A DNA stretch of 21,623 bases, from positions 28,231 through 49,853 of the forward strand of contig PLTW01000120.1 in NCBI GenBank assembly GCA_003164655.1, read 5' to 3'. Source of the stretch: Actinomycetota bacterium. GTDB taxonomy: Bacteria; Actinomycetota; Thermoleophilia; UBA2241. Positions within the stretch are counted from its first letter, which is position 1, and the number at the start of each line of letters is the position of its first letter. The notes below the pieces were generated by a model. The model ran no database searches. It was not told where the DNA came from and saw nothing but the letters and a program-made list of their open reading frames with translations. The translations under genes and the position numbers were made by a program. This document shows, one piece after another, positions 1 to 6,550 of the stretch.

Positions 1-32
1 CGCCGAGCCCGCCCCAGCAGCCGGCGCAGTAG
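1..32 (+). CDS. 3' end of an upstream gene, possibly lemA
   Basis: One frame entering from the left edge reads PSPPQQPAQ and stops with TAG at 30-32, 15 bases before the htpX start. Pro/Gln-rich tails are common at the C-terminus of LemA, and lemA very often sits directly upstream of htpX in Actinomycetota, so a lemA 3' end is the most likely reading. Only nine codons are visible and no domain can be recognised; this rests on context and composition and could be wrong. Confidence 0.3.
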   Translation, partial: PSPPQQPAQ

Positions 33-47
33 AGCAGCAGCCACACC

Positions 48-1049
48 ATGTACGAACAGATCGCCCGCAACAAACGCGACTCGATCTTTCTGGTCGCGAT
101 CATCGTCGTCGTACTGCTCACGCTCGGCTTCGCCGTCGGTGTGGCCTACTTTCGCACCTACACAGGCGGCATCGGGCTGCTCGGCGTCTTTGGCATCGTA
201 GCCATCGTCTGGAGCCTGATCGGCTACTACGGTGGCTCGGGCATCGTCCTGGCCGCGAGCCGGGCGCAGCGTATCACGCGCGACCAGGCTCCGATCCTCT
301 GGGATGTCGTCGAGGAGATGTCGATCGCGGCGGGCATCCCCATGCCGGCCGTCTATGTCATCAACGACCCCGCTCCGAACGCCTTCGCGACAGGTCGCGA
401 CCCCCAGCATGCCGCGGTGGCCGTGACGGCCGGGCTGCTGCAGATGATGAGCCGCGACGAGTTGCAGGGCGTGATCGCCCACGAGATGTCGCACGTGCGC
501 AACTTCGACATTCGCTTCGCGATGCTCGTCGGCGTGCTGGTCGGCATGGTGGCGCTGGTCTCCGATTTCTTTTTGCGCTCGACCTTTCTGGGCTTCGGCC
601 GCCGCGACAGCAACAACAGCGGCGGCGCGGGGGCGATCTTCTTTCTGGTCGCCATCGTCTTGGCCATCCTGGCGCCGTTCTTCGCCCTGATGGTGCAGAT
701 GGCGGTCTCGCGCCACCGCGAGTATCTGGCCGACGCATCGGGGGTCGAGCTCACCCGCAACCCCCTCGGCCTGGCCCACGCTCTCCAGAAGATCGCCGGC
801 GATCCGCGCTCGCTGCGGGTGGCCACAAGGGCCACGGCGCACCTGTACATCGCCAATCCGCTGAAAGGCAAGAAAGACAAGGACTCGGCGGGGCTGTTCG
901 ACACGCATCCGCCCATCCAGAAGCGCATCGAGATCCTGCTGGCCATGGCCCATGCCGGGCCCGACGCCCTCGCGGCGGCGCCGACCGCCGCGGCCCAGGG
1001 TACGTCGCCGCAGCAGCCCGCGGCGGGCGCGCCGAGCCCGGGCAGCTAG
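48..1049 (+). CDS. htpX: HtpX-type membrane zinc metalloprotease (M48)
   Basis: Integral-membrane protease of 333 residues that, by family knowledge, degrades misfolded membrane proteins as part of envelope stress control. Visible features: two N-terminal hydrophobic segments (about 13-35 and 42-62), the zinc site HEMSH at 145-149 with catalytic Glu146, two further hydrophobic stretches (about 157-175 and 195-220), and RHREYLADA near 222-230, whose Glu225 is the expected third zinc ligand. FDTHPP at 284-289 is the conserved C-terminal motif. Length is somewhat above the usual 280-300 because of an Ala/Pro/Gln/Gly-rich tail after residue 300, probably disordered. The start ATG lacks a strong Shine-Dalgarno sequence, in keeping with coupling to the upstream gene. 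Its TAG stop shares a CTAG with the stop of the converging TPR gene. Identification is secure. Confidence 0.95.
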   Translation: MYEQIARNKRDSIFLVAIIVVVLLTLGFAVGVAYFRTYTGGIGLLGVFGIVAIVWSLIGYYGGSGIVLAASRAQRITRDQAPILWDVVEEMSIAAGIPMPAVYVINDPAPNAFATGRDPQHAAVAVTAGLLQMMSRDELQGVIAHEMSHVRNFDIRFAMLVGVLVGMVALVSDFFLRSTFLGFGRRDSNNSGGAGAIFFLVAIVLAILAPFFALMVQMAVSRHREYLADASGVELTRNPLGLAHALQKIAGDPRSLRVATRATAHLYIANPLKGKKDKDSAGLFDTHPPIQKRIEILLAMAHAGPDALAAAPTAAAQGTSPQQPAAGAPSPGS

Positions 1050-1057
1050 CCCGCCGC
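1020..1057. terminator. Candidate bidirectional hairpin at the htpX/TPR convergence
   Basis: A 9-bp perfect inverted repeat (arms 1020-1028 and 1049-1057) brackets the two overlapping stop codons of converging genes, with an inner GCCCGGGC palindrome at 1035-1042. There is no T-tract on either side, so it is not a canonical intrinsic terminator. Its position between convergent genes makes a role in ending or slowing transcription plausible but unproven. Confidence 0.25.
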
Positions 1058-1483
1058 CAGGCAGTCGTCGAGCGCCCGCCGGTAGTCGGCGTTGTCCGGC
1101 GCCATGGCAACGGCCAGCCGGGCGGCGCGCAGGGCGCCGGCCACATCGTCGAGCGCCAGCAGGCAGCGGGCGAGGGCGAAGTGGGCGTAGTCGTTCGTCG
1201 GAGCGCGGCGCAGGAGTTCTGCGAACTCCTGCGCCGCGCTTTCGTACATGCCGAGGGCGTAGTACGAACGCCCCAACGCCTCGCGGATGGAGTTCTTGTC
1301 GGGGGCGAGGCGCAGCGCCCGTTCGAGATACATGGCCGCCTGTCCGGGGTGCCGCTCCGCCAGGAAGCGGCGCCCGGCCTGAAAGAATTCGTAGGCGCCC
1401 TCGCCTTCCGCGGTCTGGTCGGCCCACTCGCCGTTGGTCGGCCTGCCGGGCGCGGCACCCTCTGGCGGTCCCGCGCTGGTCAC
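1046..1483 (-). CDS. Small tetratricopeptide-repeat protein
   Basis: A 145-residue soluble protein with no signal peptide. Residues 1-28 are a low-complexity lead-in. About 29-130 hold three TPR-like helical hairpins: A-Y-E-F-F..G..FL near 30-41, A..YLERALRLAP at 50-61, and G-R-S-Y-Y-A-L-G-M-Y near 71-80 followed by A-x-x-E-F-A-E-L-L-R-R-A-P. TPRs mediate protein contacts; no partner can be named. The start is a GTG whose last bases overlap the stop of the HD-domain gene (GTGA), indicating translational coupling. The gene contains an 18-bp-arm perfect hairpin (1202-1240). It converges with htpX, the two stops sharing CTAG at 1046-1049. Function beyond TPR scaffold is unknown. Confidence 0.8.
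   Translation of the reverse strand: MTSAGPPEGAAPGRPTNGEWADQTAEGEGAYEFFQAGRRFLAERHPGQAAMYLERALRLAPDKNSIREALGRSYYALGMYESAAQEFAELLRRAPTNDYAHFALARCLLALDDVAGALRAARLAVAMAPDNADYRRALDDCLAAG
1202..1240. repeat. 18-bp perfect inverted repeat inside the TPR gene
   Basis: Left arm 1202-1219 (AGCGCGGCGCAGGAGTTC) and right arm 1223-1240 are exact reverse complements around the 3-base loop TGC. The coding strand reads S-A-A-Q-E-F-A-E-L-L-R-R-A across it, so the hairpin coincides with a TPR helix. No T-tract follows, so it is not an intrinsic terminator. Confidence 0.9.
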
Positions 1484-2055
1484 TCCCCGGCCAACCCCAG
1501 GTCGGCGGCCACGTCCTGCATGGCCGTAAGGGCGATCGCCAGGAACTCGTCGAGGCCGAGTCCGAGCTCCTGGCAACGCAGGATCGACGGGCGATCGACG
1601 CCGCGGGCAAAGGCGCCCTCGCGCAGGCGCTTGCGCACCGAAGAGAGCTTGACCTGGAGAAGCGACCGGTCGGGGCGGATCAGGGTGGCGGCGGTGATGA
1701 GGCCGGTGGTCTGGTCGGCGGCGATCAGCGCGACGTCGAGCGGCCGTTCGACCACGGCCCCGGTCGCGGGGTTGTGGGCCGCGACCGCATGGGCGAGTTC
1801 GGACGGCAGGCCCAGCTCGGTGAGCCGCTGCGCCGCTCGCGCGCCGTGCCGCGAAAGATCGCCCGCGGTCTCCTCGGCGTCGAGGTCGTGGGCGAGACCG
1901 GCGAGGCCCCACACCTCGGGATCGTGGCCGAGCCGCAGCGCCAGAGCGCGCATGACCGCCTCGGTGGCCACCATGTGGCGCCGCAGGTTGGCGTTGGCGA
2001 TCGCACCGTCGATCAGGCTGACGATCTCGTCGCGGGATGGCTGGGAGATGCTCAT
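1480..2055 (-). CDS. HD-domain (HDIG-like) phosphohydrolase-family protein
   Basis: A 191-residue soluble protein with an HD metal-binding fold: His27 in L-R-R-H-M, His56-Asp57 in L-A-H-D-L-D, His70 in S-R-H-G, His94 in A-A-H-N and Asp114 in A-A-D-Q-T-T-G. These fit the H...HD...H...D spacing of HD hydrolases that cleave nucleotides or phosphate esters; the substrate cannot be read from sequence. The C-terminal third (about 130-190) holds R-K-R-L-R-E-G-A-F-A-R-G-V, often seen in this subfamily. The ATG at 2055 is chosen because AAGGAGG lies 8 bases upstream, the strongest ribosome binding site in this part of the window. It follows coaBC by 98 bases and overlaps the TPR gene. Family is confident, reaction unknown. 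Confidence 0.85.
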   Translation of the reverse strand: MSISQPSRDEIVSLIDGAIANANLRRHMVATEAVMRALALRLGHDPEVWGLAGLAHDLDAEETAGDLSRHGARAAQRLTELGLPSELAHAVAAHNPATGAVVERPLDVALIAADQTTGLITAATLIRPDRSLLQVKLSSVRKRLREGAFARGVDRPSILRCQELGLGLDEFLAIALTAMQDVAADLGLAGE

Positions 2056-2153
2056 GACCGGGGCCTCCTTGTCGGTCGGGTCGGAGGGCCGTCGGCATAC
2101 CGTAGCGGCGGGGCACAAGCCGGCGACCGGCCAGGGCGCCGTGGCGGTGAGGC

Positions 2154-3368
2154 TCAGCGGCCGCTGATGACGGTCTCGACCTCGTCGAGGATGGCGCGCG
2201 CGCAAGCCGCCTTGCTCGTGCGCGGCACGTGCACTTCTCGCGCTGAGGTGAGGATAGTGATCTCGTTCTCGTCGGAGCCGATGCCGATGCCGGCCGCCAG
2301 GATGTCGTTGAAGACCAGGATCTCAACGCCTTTGGCCGCCTTCTTGGCGCGCGCCCTGTCGATCCGCGGGCCGGCCTCGGCGGCAAAGCCGACGCGCAGC
2401 AGGCCGCTGCGCCTGGTCTGCGCGAGAATGTCGATCGTCGGCACGAGCCGCAAGGTGAGCTCGGGCGAGTCGCTGCGCGACAGCTTCCCGTCGCTCACTG
2501 ACGCCGGCCGGTAGTCGGCGACCGCCGCCGTCATGACCAGCACGCTCGCCTCGGCGGATTCGCGGGCCACCGCGTCGGCCATCTCGGCCGCGCTCTCGAC
2601 TACGACGCACCGGTAGGCGGTCTCGTCGTCGGGGCGCGTCGTGACCAGGACGACGTCGGCGCCCCGCAGGTAGGCCTCGTCGGCCACGGCGCGGCCCATC
2701 TTGCCGCTCGAGCGGTTGCCGATATAGCGCACCGCATCGATGGCCTCACGGGTGCCGCCGGCCGTGACCACGATCTTGCGGGCGGCGAGGGTGCCTGCGG
2801 CCAGACCGGCGAAGGCGCGGCGCACCGCCGCCATGATCACCTCGGGCGAGGCCATGCGGCCGGCACCCTCCTCGCCGCAGGCGAGATCGCCCTCGCCCGC
2901 CGGCAGCACCTCGACGCCGCGCTGGGCTAAGATCTCGAGGTTATGCCGGGTCGCGTCGTGTTCGTACATCGCCCAGTTGGCCGTGGGAGCCACGATCACC
3001 GGGCCGCGAAAGGCGAGGTAGATGGCCGAGAGCAGGTTGTCGGCGAGTCCGGTGGCCAGCTTGGCCACGGTGTTGACCGTGGCCGGCGCGACGACCATGA
3101 CGTCGGCCCGCCGGGCGGCTTCGATGTGCTCAAACCAGCCGCTCGACGACTGCCACGAGCTGTCGTCGTCGAGCACGCCGGCGCGGGCCACTGCGGCAAA
3201 GGTCAGCGGCATGATGAAGCGCTTGCCGGCTGCGGTCGTGACCACCGTCGGCGAGAAGCCCTCCTTGGCAAGCAGACGGACGAGCTCGACGGCTTTGTAG
3301 ATGGCGATGCCGCCGCTCACGCCGACCAGCACGTGGCGTTGCGGCAGATGAGCCTCGACCTCGGTCAT
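2154..3368 (-). CDS. coaBC: Bifunctional phosphopantothenoylcysteine decarboxylase / phosphopantothenate-cysteine ligase
   Basis: Cytosolic coenzyme A biosynthesis enzyme of 404 residues, normal for CoaBC. The flavin-dependent CoaC half (about 10-185) shows VGVSGGIAIYKA at 15-26, H-I-E-A-A-R-R-A-D with the expected catalytic His81, P-A-T-V-N-T-V-A-K at 95-103, and the flexible-lid motif G-D-L-A-C-G-E-E-G-A-G-R-M with Cys164. The CoaB half (about 195-404) shows TAGGTREAIDAVRYIGNRSS from 202, A-A-V-A-D-Y-R-P at 281-288 and Lys295. The usual CoaC motif PxMNxxMW reads P-T-A-N-W-A-M-Y (128-135): Asn131 is kept but the Met before it is Ala and the final aromatic is Tyr. It follows rpoZ by 19 bases in the gmk-rpoZ-coaBC order typical of Actinomycetota. 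A 14-bp palindrome begins at its stop codon (2154-2167). Confidence 0.95.
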   Translation of the reverse strand: MTEVEAHLPQRHVLVGVSGGIAIYKAVELVRLLAKEGFSPTVVTTAAGKRFIMPLTFAAVARAGVLDDDSSWQSSSGWFEHIEAARRADVMVVAPATVNTVAKLATGLADNLLSAIYLAFRGPVIVAPTANWAMYEHDATRHNLEILAQRGVEVLPAGEGDLACGEEGAGRMASPEVIMAAVRRAFAGLAAGTLAARKIVVTAGGTREAIDAVRYIGNRSSGKMGRAVADEAYLRGADVVLVTTRPDDETAYRCVVVESAAEMADAVARESAEASVLVMTAAVADYRPASVSDGKLSRSDSPELTLRLVPTIDILAQTRRSGLLRVGFAAEAGPRIDRARAKKAAKGVEILVFNDILAAGIGIGSDENEITILTSAREVHVPRTSKAACARAILDEVETVISGR

Positions 3369-3387
3369 GCCCGCCGCGCCTTGCGCC

Positions 3388-3621
3388 TCAGCCCTTGCTC
3401 GTAAAGTGGATCTTGCCCTCGGCGATCTCTTCGAAGGCGATCGTCAGAAGGTTCTTGCTGCGCGAGTTCACCAGCGGCGGCGGAAACTCGTCGAACATGC
3501 CCTCGCCCAGCGAGTTGTAGTAGTTGTTGATCTGTCGCGCGCGCTTGGCGGCGATGATGGTGAGCGAATACCGCGAGTTGCCGGCCTGAGCCAGGAGCTC
3601 GTCGATGCGGGGACGGTCCAC
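3388..3621 (-). CDS. rpoZ: RNA polymerase omega subunit
   Basis: A 77-residue omega subunit, which assists folding and assembly of the beta' subunit. The diagnostic stretch R-Y-S-L-T-I-I-A-A-K-R-A-R-Q-I-N (18-33) is present; the C-terminal part ends K-N-L-L-T-I-A-F-E-E-I-A-E-G-K-I. The start is a GTG overlapping the last base of the gmk stop (TAGTG), with GGAG six bases upstream inside the gmk end, so it is translationally coupled to gmk. The gmk-rpoZ-coaBC order is conserved in many bacteria, which supports the call despite the short length. Confidence 0.95.
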   Translation of the reverse strand: MDRPRIDELLAQAGNSRYSLTIIAAKRARQINNYYNSLGEGMFDEFPPPLVNSRSKNLLTIAFEEIAEGKIHFTSKG

Positions 3622-4205
3622 TACTCTCCTTTGTCTCGTGTCTCGTTGCTGCGTCGCTGCGTGATGATGGCGACCACCGCGGCCGCCGCCTGCTGCGCCT
3701 CGTCGTTGACGACGACCGCGTCGAACTCGTGCTCGGCGGCGATCTCGTCCTTGGCGATCTCGAGCCGCCGGGCGATCGCCGCGTCGGAGTCGGTCGCTCG
3801 CCCGTGCAGCCTCCGGGCAAGCTCACCCGGCGACGGCGGCGCCACGAAGATCAGTGTCGCCGCCGGTATCGCCCGTCTGATGGCGCGGGCGCCCTCGAGC
3901 TCGATCTCGAGTATGACATCATAGCCCGCGGCGAGCTTGGCATCTACGTCGCGGCGCAGCGTACCGTAGAGGTTTCCCCCGTAGTCTACCCACTCCAGGA
4001 AGTTCCCCGCCGCGACGGCGCGCCGGAACTCGTCGTCGGAGAGGAAGTGGTAGTGACGGCCGTCGACCTCGCCGGGCCGCGGGGCCCGCGTGGTCGCCGA
4101 CACCGACGTGACGATGCTGGACAGCGCCTGACAGACCAGGCCGATGACGGTCCCCTTCCCGGCGCCCGACGGCCCCGAGACGACAAAGACCGACGGGATG
4201 GTCAG
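3621..4205 (-). CDS. gmk: Guanylate kinase, apparently with a non-canonical CTG start
   Basis: Converts GMP to GDP with ATP; cytosolic. From the proposed start it is 194 residues, the normal family size. The P-loop S-G-P-S-G-A-G-K-G begins at residue 10, followed by S-A-T-T-R-A-P-R-P-G-E-V-D-G-R-H-Y-H-F (GMP-binding region), F-L-E-W-V-D-Y-G-G-N-L-Y-G-T and V-I-L-E-I-E-L-E-G-A-R. The reading frame has no ATG, GTG or TTG at the expected place. A CTG at 4205-4203, overlapping the mihF stop as CTGA, gives the right N-terminus (M-T-I-P-S-V-F-V-V-S-G-P-S-G). The ATC two codons later, six bases after GGGAG, is an alternative. The next GTG upstream lies well inside mihF and would add 33 unrelated residues. 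Function is secure, start is not. Confidence 0.93.
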   Translation of the reverse strand: MTIPSVFVVSGPSGAGKGTVIGLVCQALSSIVTSVSATTRAPRPGEVDGRHYHFLSDDEFRRAVAAGNFLEWVDYGGNLYGTLRRDVDAKLAAGYDVILEIELEGARAIRRAIPAATLIFVAPPSPGELARRLHGRATDSDAAIARRLEIAKDEIAAEHEFDAVVVNDEAQQAAAAVVAIITQRRSNETRDKGE

Positions 4206-4534
4206 CTCCCGAAGAAGCCCAGCAGCTCGGTGCGCTGACGGTCGGACAGACCGCCGACCGTCTTGCTGGGGCTGACGCGGCACTGCTCCATGATGCGGGC
4301 CGACTTGACGCGGCCGCACTTGGGAGCCGCCATGAGCAGGTCGATGACCTTGGCGGTGAGCAGGAACTCGGGCGGCTGACGGAGCACCGAGGAGATGGTG
4401 ACGGCGCCGCGCTTGAGGTCGACCTTGAGCCGGGCGCGCTCGCTGCGCACGTTGTTGGCGCGCTTGAGCGCGTCCATGCGCTGATCGAGCGAGCGTTCGG
4501 GGGCGACGTTGAGCTGTTTGGCGGTCGTCTGCAT
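4202..4534 (-). CDS. mihF: Actinobacterial integration host factor (mIHF)
   Basis: Nucleoid-associated DNA-binding protein of 110 residues. The N-terminal helix is basic (R-S-E-R-A-R-L-K-V-D-L-K-R-G, about 30-43). The C-terminal helix-two-turn-helix-like region (about 60-108) includes L-M-A-A-P-K-C-G-R-V-K-S-A-R-I-M-E-Q-C and the diagnostic V-G-G-L-S-D-R-Q-R-T-E-L-L-G-F-F-G. mIHF is known from Mycobacterium and Streptomyces and is essentially restricted to Actinomycetota, making it the best taxonomic marker here. The ATG at 4534 has no Shine-Dalgarno sequence; a good promoter ends ten bases upstream, so the mRNA is probably leaderless or nearly so. Its stop overlaps the proposed gmk start. 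Elsewhere mihF commonly follows pyrF; here pyrD precedes it. Confidence 0.95.
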   Translation of the reverse strand: MQTTAKQLNVAPERSLDQRMDALKRANNVRSERARLKVDLKRGAVTISSVLRQPPEFLLTAKVIDLLMAAPKCGRVKSARIMEQCRVSPSKTVGGLSDRQRTELLGFFGS

Positions 4535-4543
4535 CGAGTCGCA

Positions 4544-4572
4544 AGTATAGGGAACGGCGGCGAGCCGTTCAA
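4544..4572 (-). promoter_or_regulatory. Promoter for mihF-gmk-rpoZ-coaBC
   Basis: On the - strand TTGAAC (4572-4567) and TATACT (4549-4544) are separated by exactly 17 bases, a close match to the housekeeping sigma consensus. The mihF ATG begins at 4534, only 10 bases past the end of the -10 box, which puts the expected start of transcription within about three bases of the ATG. Confidence 0.72.
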
Positions 4573-4655
4573 GCGCCGTCCGCTGCCCAAAATGGCGACG
4601 CTAGCTGCGGAATCGTAACGTCCACCAACATGGTCGGCGGGCGCCGGCCGGCGGA

Positions 4656-5630
4656 TCAGGTGCGGCTCAGCGCGCGACCGCGTACCGCGGCGAGATCGGT
4701 CAGGCCGCGGCGCCGCATCTCGGCGGCGAGCTCGGCGACGATCCGCAGCGGCGCCTCGGGCCCGGTGAAGTTCGCCGCGCCGATCGCTACCGCGGTGGCT
4801 CCGCAGGCGACGAACTCGAGAGCGTCGCGTCCGCTCACGATGCCGCCCATGCCGATGATCGGCACGTCGAGCGCGCTGGCGATCTCCCAGACCATGCGCA
4901 GGGCGACCGGCTTGATGGCCGGTCCACAGAGACCTCCGGTGCGATTGCCCAGACACGGCGTGAGACTCTGCGGGTCCAGGACGAGCGCCCGCAACGTGTT
5001 GACGAGCGACACCGCGTCGGCGCCGGCGTCGGCGGCGGCCCGCGCGACGGCCACGATGTCGGTGACGTTCGGGGTGAGCTTGACGATGATCAGGCGCCGG
5101 GTAAGGGCGCGCGCGGCGGCCGTGAGCCGGGCGGTCTCGGCGGGCTGCGTGCCGATCGCCAGACCTCCCCCGCCCACGTTCGGACACGACACGTTCAGCT
5201 CGTAGCCGATGACCCGCGGCAGGTCGGTGTCGTGGACTTCGAGACGGGCCTCGACGCGGCGCAGGACCTCGAGATAGTCGGCGCGCCGGCTGCCGCCGAT
5301 ATTGACCACCACGGGCACGGGAACGCCGGCGAGCAGCGGCAGCTCGTCGAGCCAAGCGGCGATGCCCGGGTTCTGCAGGCCGACGGCGTTGATCATGCCC
5401 GACGCGGTCTCGGTGACACGCGGCGGAGGGTTGCCGGCGCGCGCTTCCAGCGTCACCGTCTTGGGCACGTAAGCGGCGAACGGAAACGGCTCCAGGGCGC
5501 CGGCGCCGAAGCGGCGGGCGGTCTCGAGGGCGTCGAAGGTCCCAGAGGCATTCAGGACGGGATGCTCGAGAGGCACGCCGGCGAGCGTGACGGCCAGGTC
5601 GGGGCGCCCGGTCTCGAGCGGCGGCGTCAA
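4656..5630 (-). CDS. pyrD: Dihydroorotate dehydrogenase, class 1B catalytic subunit
   Basis: Oxidises dihydroorotate to orotate in pyrimidine synthesis. Class 1B enzymes work with PyrK to pass electrons to NAD. The 324-residue protein has the FMN barrel motifs: N-A-S-G-T-F at 27-32, K57 in P-K-T-V-T, G-N-P-P-P-R at 66-71, N-A-V-G-L-Q-N-P-G at 81-89, N-V-S-C-P-N at 146-151 with Cys149 as catalytic base (Cys marks class 1), K-L-T-P-N at 184-188, G-M-G-G-I at 260-264 and G-A-T-A-V-A-I-G-A-A at 277-286. The start is a TTG overlapping the pyrK stop (TTGA), with GGAGG seven bases upstream. The adjacent pyrK confirms class 1B. No pyrF follows; a 121-base gap containing the mihF promoter comes next. 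Confidence 0.95.
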   Translation of the reverse strand: MTPPLETGRPDLAVTLAGVPLEHPVLNASGTFDALETARRFGAGALEPFPFAAYVPKTVTLEARAGNPPPRVTETASGMINAVGLQNPGIAAWLDELPLLAGVPVPVVVNIGGSRRADYLEVLRRVEARLEVHDTDLPRVIGYELNVSCPNVGGGGLAIGTQPAETARLTAAARALTRRLIIVKLTPNVTDIVAVARAAADAGADAVSLVNTLRALVLDPQSLTPCLGNRTGGLCGPAIKPVALRMVWEIASALDVPIIGMGGIVSGRDALEFVACGATAVAIGAANFTGPEAPLRIVAELAAEMRRRGLTDLAAVRGRALSRT

Positions 5631-6475
5631 CGCCCTGCCTCCACCCCGCCCCCGGGCGGTTCGCCGGTCGCCGCCGGCAGATCGAGCGGGAACACCGGGC
5701 CGTCCACGCAGACGCGCAGGTAGCCCTCGCGCGTCGCCACGACGCAGCCGTGGCAGGCGCCGGTCCCGCAGGCCATGTGGGCCTCGAGCGAGGCGTAGCC
5801 GGTGAGGCCGACCGCGGCGGCCCAGGAACCCACCTGGGCGATCATGGGGGCGGGCCCGCAGGCGAGCACGCTCGCCTGCGGGCCCGCCCCCACCGCGCTC
5901 GCCAGCTCGACGGCCGTGCCGCGGCGGCCCACGGTGCCGTCGTCGGTGGCGACCCACAGGTCGTCGACCTCGAACGCTGCCGCGAGGCGCGCCTGGCCTT
6001 CGTCGCGAAAGCCGAAGGCGGCGGTCACCGGCACCCCGCGCTCGCGCAGCACGTCGGCCACGAACTGCAGCGGCGCTGCGCCGATGCCGCCGCCGACCAG
6101 CAGGGCGGCGCGCACGTCCCCGAGGGGAAAGCCGCTGCCCAGCGGACCGGTGAGGGCCAGGGTGTCGGCGACGCCGGTGTCGGCGAGCGCCCGGGTGCCC
6201 TCGCCGCGCGGCTCTACAAGCAGACGCAGGCGCGGCCCTTCGACAGAGTGCAGCGACAGGGGGCGTCGCAGATGAAACTGGGGGCCCGGGACAGCGGCCA
6301 TCACGAACTGGCCGGGCCGGGCGACGGCCGCGACATCGGGAGCATGCACGGTGAGCAGGGCGTACGGCCCAAACGACCGGCGCTCGACCACGCGATAGCT
6401 CCCACTCGCGGCGGCGGCGCAGGCCTGTTCGCCGCGCAAGGCTGCCGCGGCGCTTCTCGGCGGCGCTTCAGCCAT
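5627..6475 (-). CDS. pyrK: Dihydroorotate dehydrogenase electron-transfer subunit
   Basis: FAD and [2Fe-2S] subunit that moves electrons from PyrD to NAD+. The 282 residues show R-P-L-S at 71-74 (FAD), G-G-G-I-G-A-A-P-L at 128-136 and A-C-G-P-A-P-M at 205-211 (NAD-binding), and Cys236, Cys241, Cys244 and Cys256 in A-C-G-T-G-A-C-H-G-C...C as cluster ligands. The ATG at 6475 gives a slightly long N-terminus and has only a weak ribosome site. The same frame runs open to an ATG at 6637 just after the pyr terminator, so a 336-residue product carrying a PyrR-like N-terminus is possible. A 21-bp-arm perfect hairpin lies across residues 195-211. Expression should be controlled by the PyrR leader upstream. 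Confidence 0.93.
   Translation of the reverse strand: MAEAPPRSAAAALRGEQACAAAASGSYRVVERRSFGPYALLTVHAPDVAAVARPGQFVMAAVPGPQFHLRRPLSLHSVEGPRLRLLVEPRGEGTRALADTGVADTLALTGPLGSGFPLGDVRAALLVGGGIGAAPLQFVADVLRERGVPVTAAFGFRDEGQARLAAAFEVDDLWVATDDGTVGRRGTAVELASAVGAGPQASVLACGPAPMIAQVGSWAAAVGLTGYASLEAHMACGTGACHGCVVATREGYLRVCVDGPVFPLDLPAATGEPPGGGVEAGR
5846..5891. repeat. 21-bp perfect inverted repeat inside pyrK
   Basis: Arms 5846-5866 and 5871-5891 are exact reverse complements over all 21 bases, separated by CACG. The coding strand reads G-A-G-P-Q-A-S-V-L-A-C-G-P-A-P across it, so the right-hand part of the message is the conserved NAD-binding CGPxPM motif and the other arm encodes a variable loop. No T-tract follows. 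Confidence 0.92.
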
Positions 6476-6550
6476 CCCCGCCGTCGTGCAGACCCTGCCG
6501 GTAGTCGGCGCCGCGGAAACGATTGCACGGCATGAGCGTTTCTTTGACGC

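Noticed and set aside
2154..2167. 14-bp palindrome starting at the coaBC stop codon as a terminator
   Set aside because: No T-tract on the - strand after it, and the downstream HD-domain gene has no convincing promoter of its own in the 98-base gap, so readthrough seems likely.
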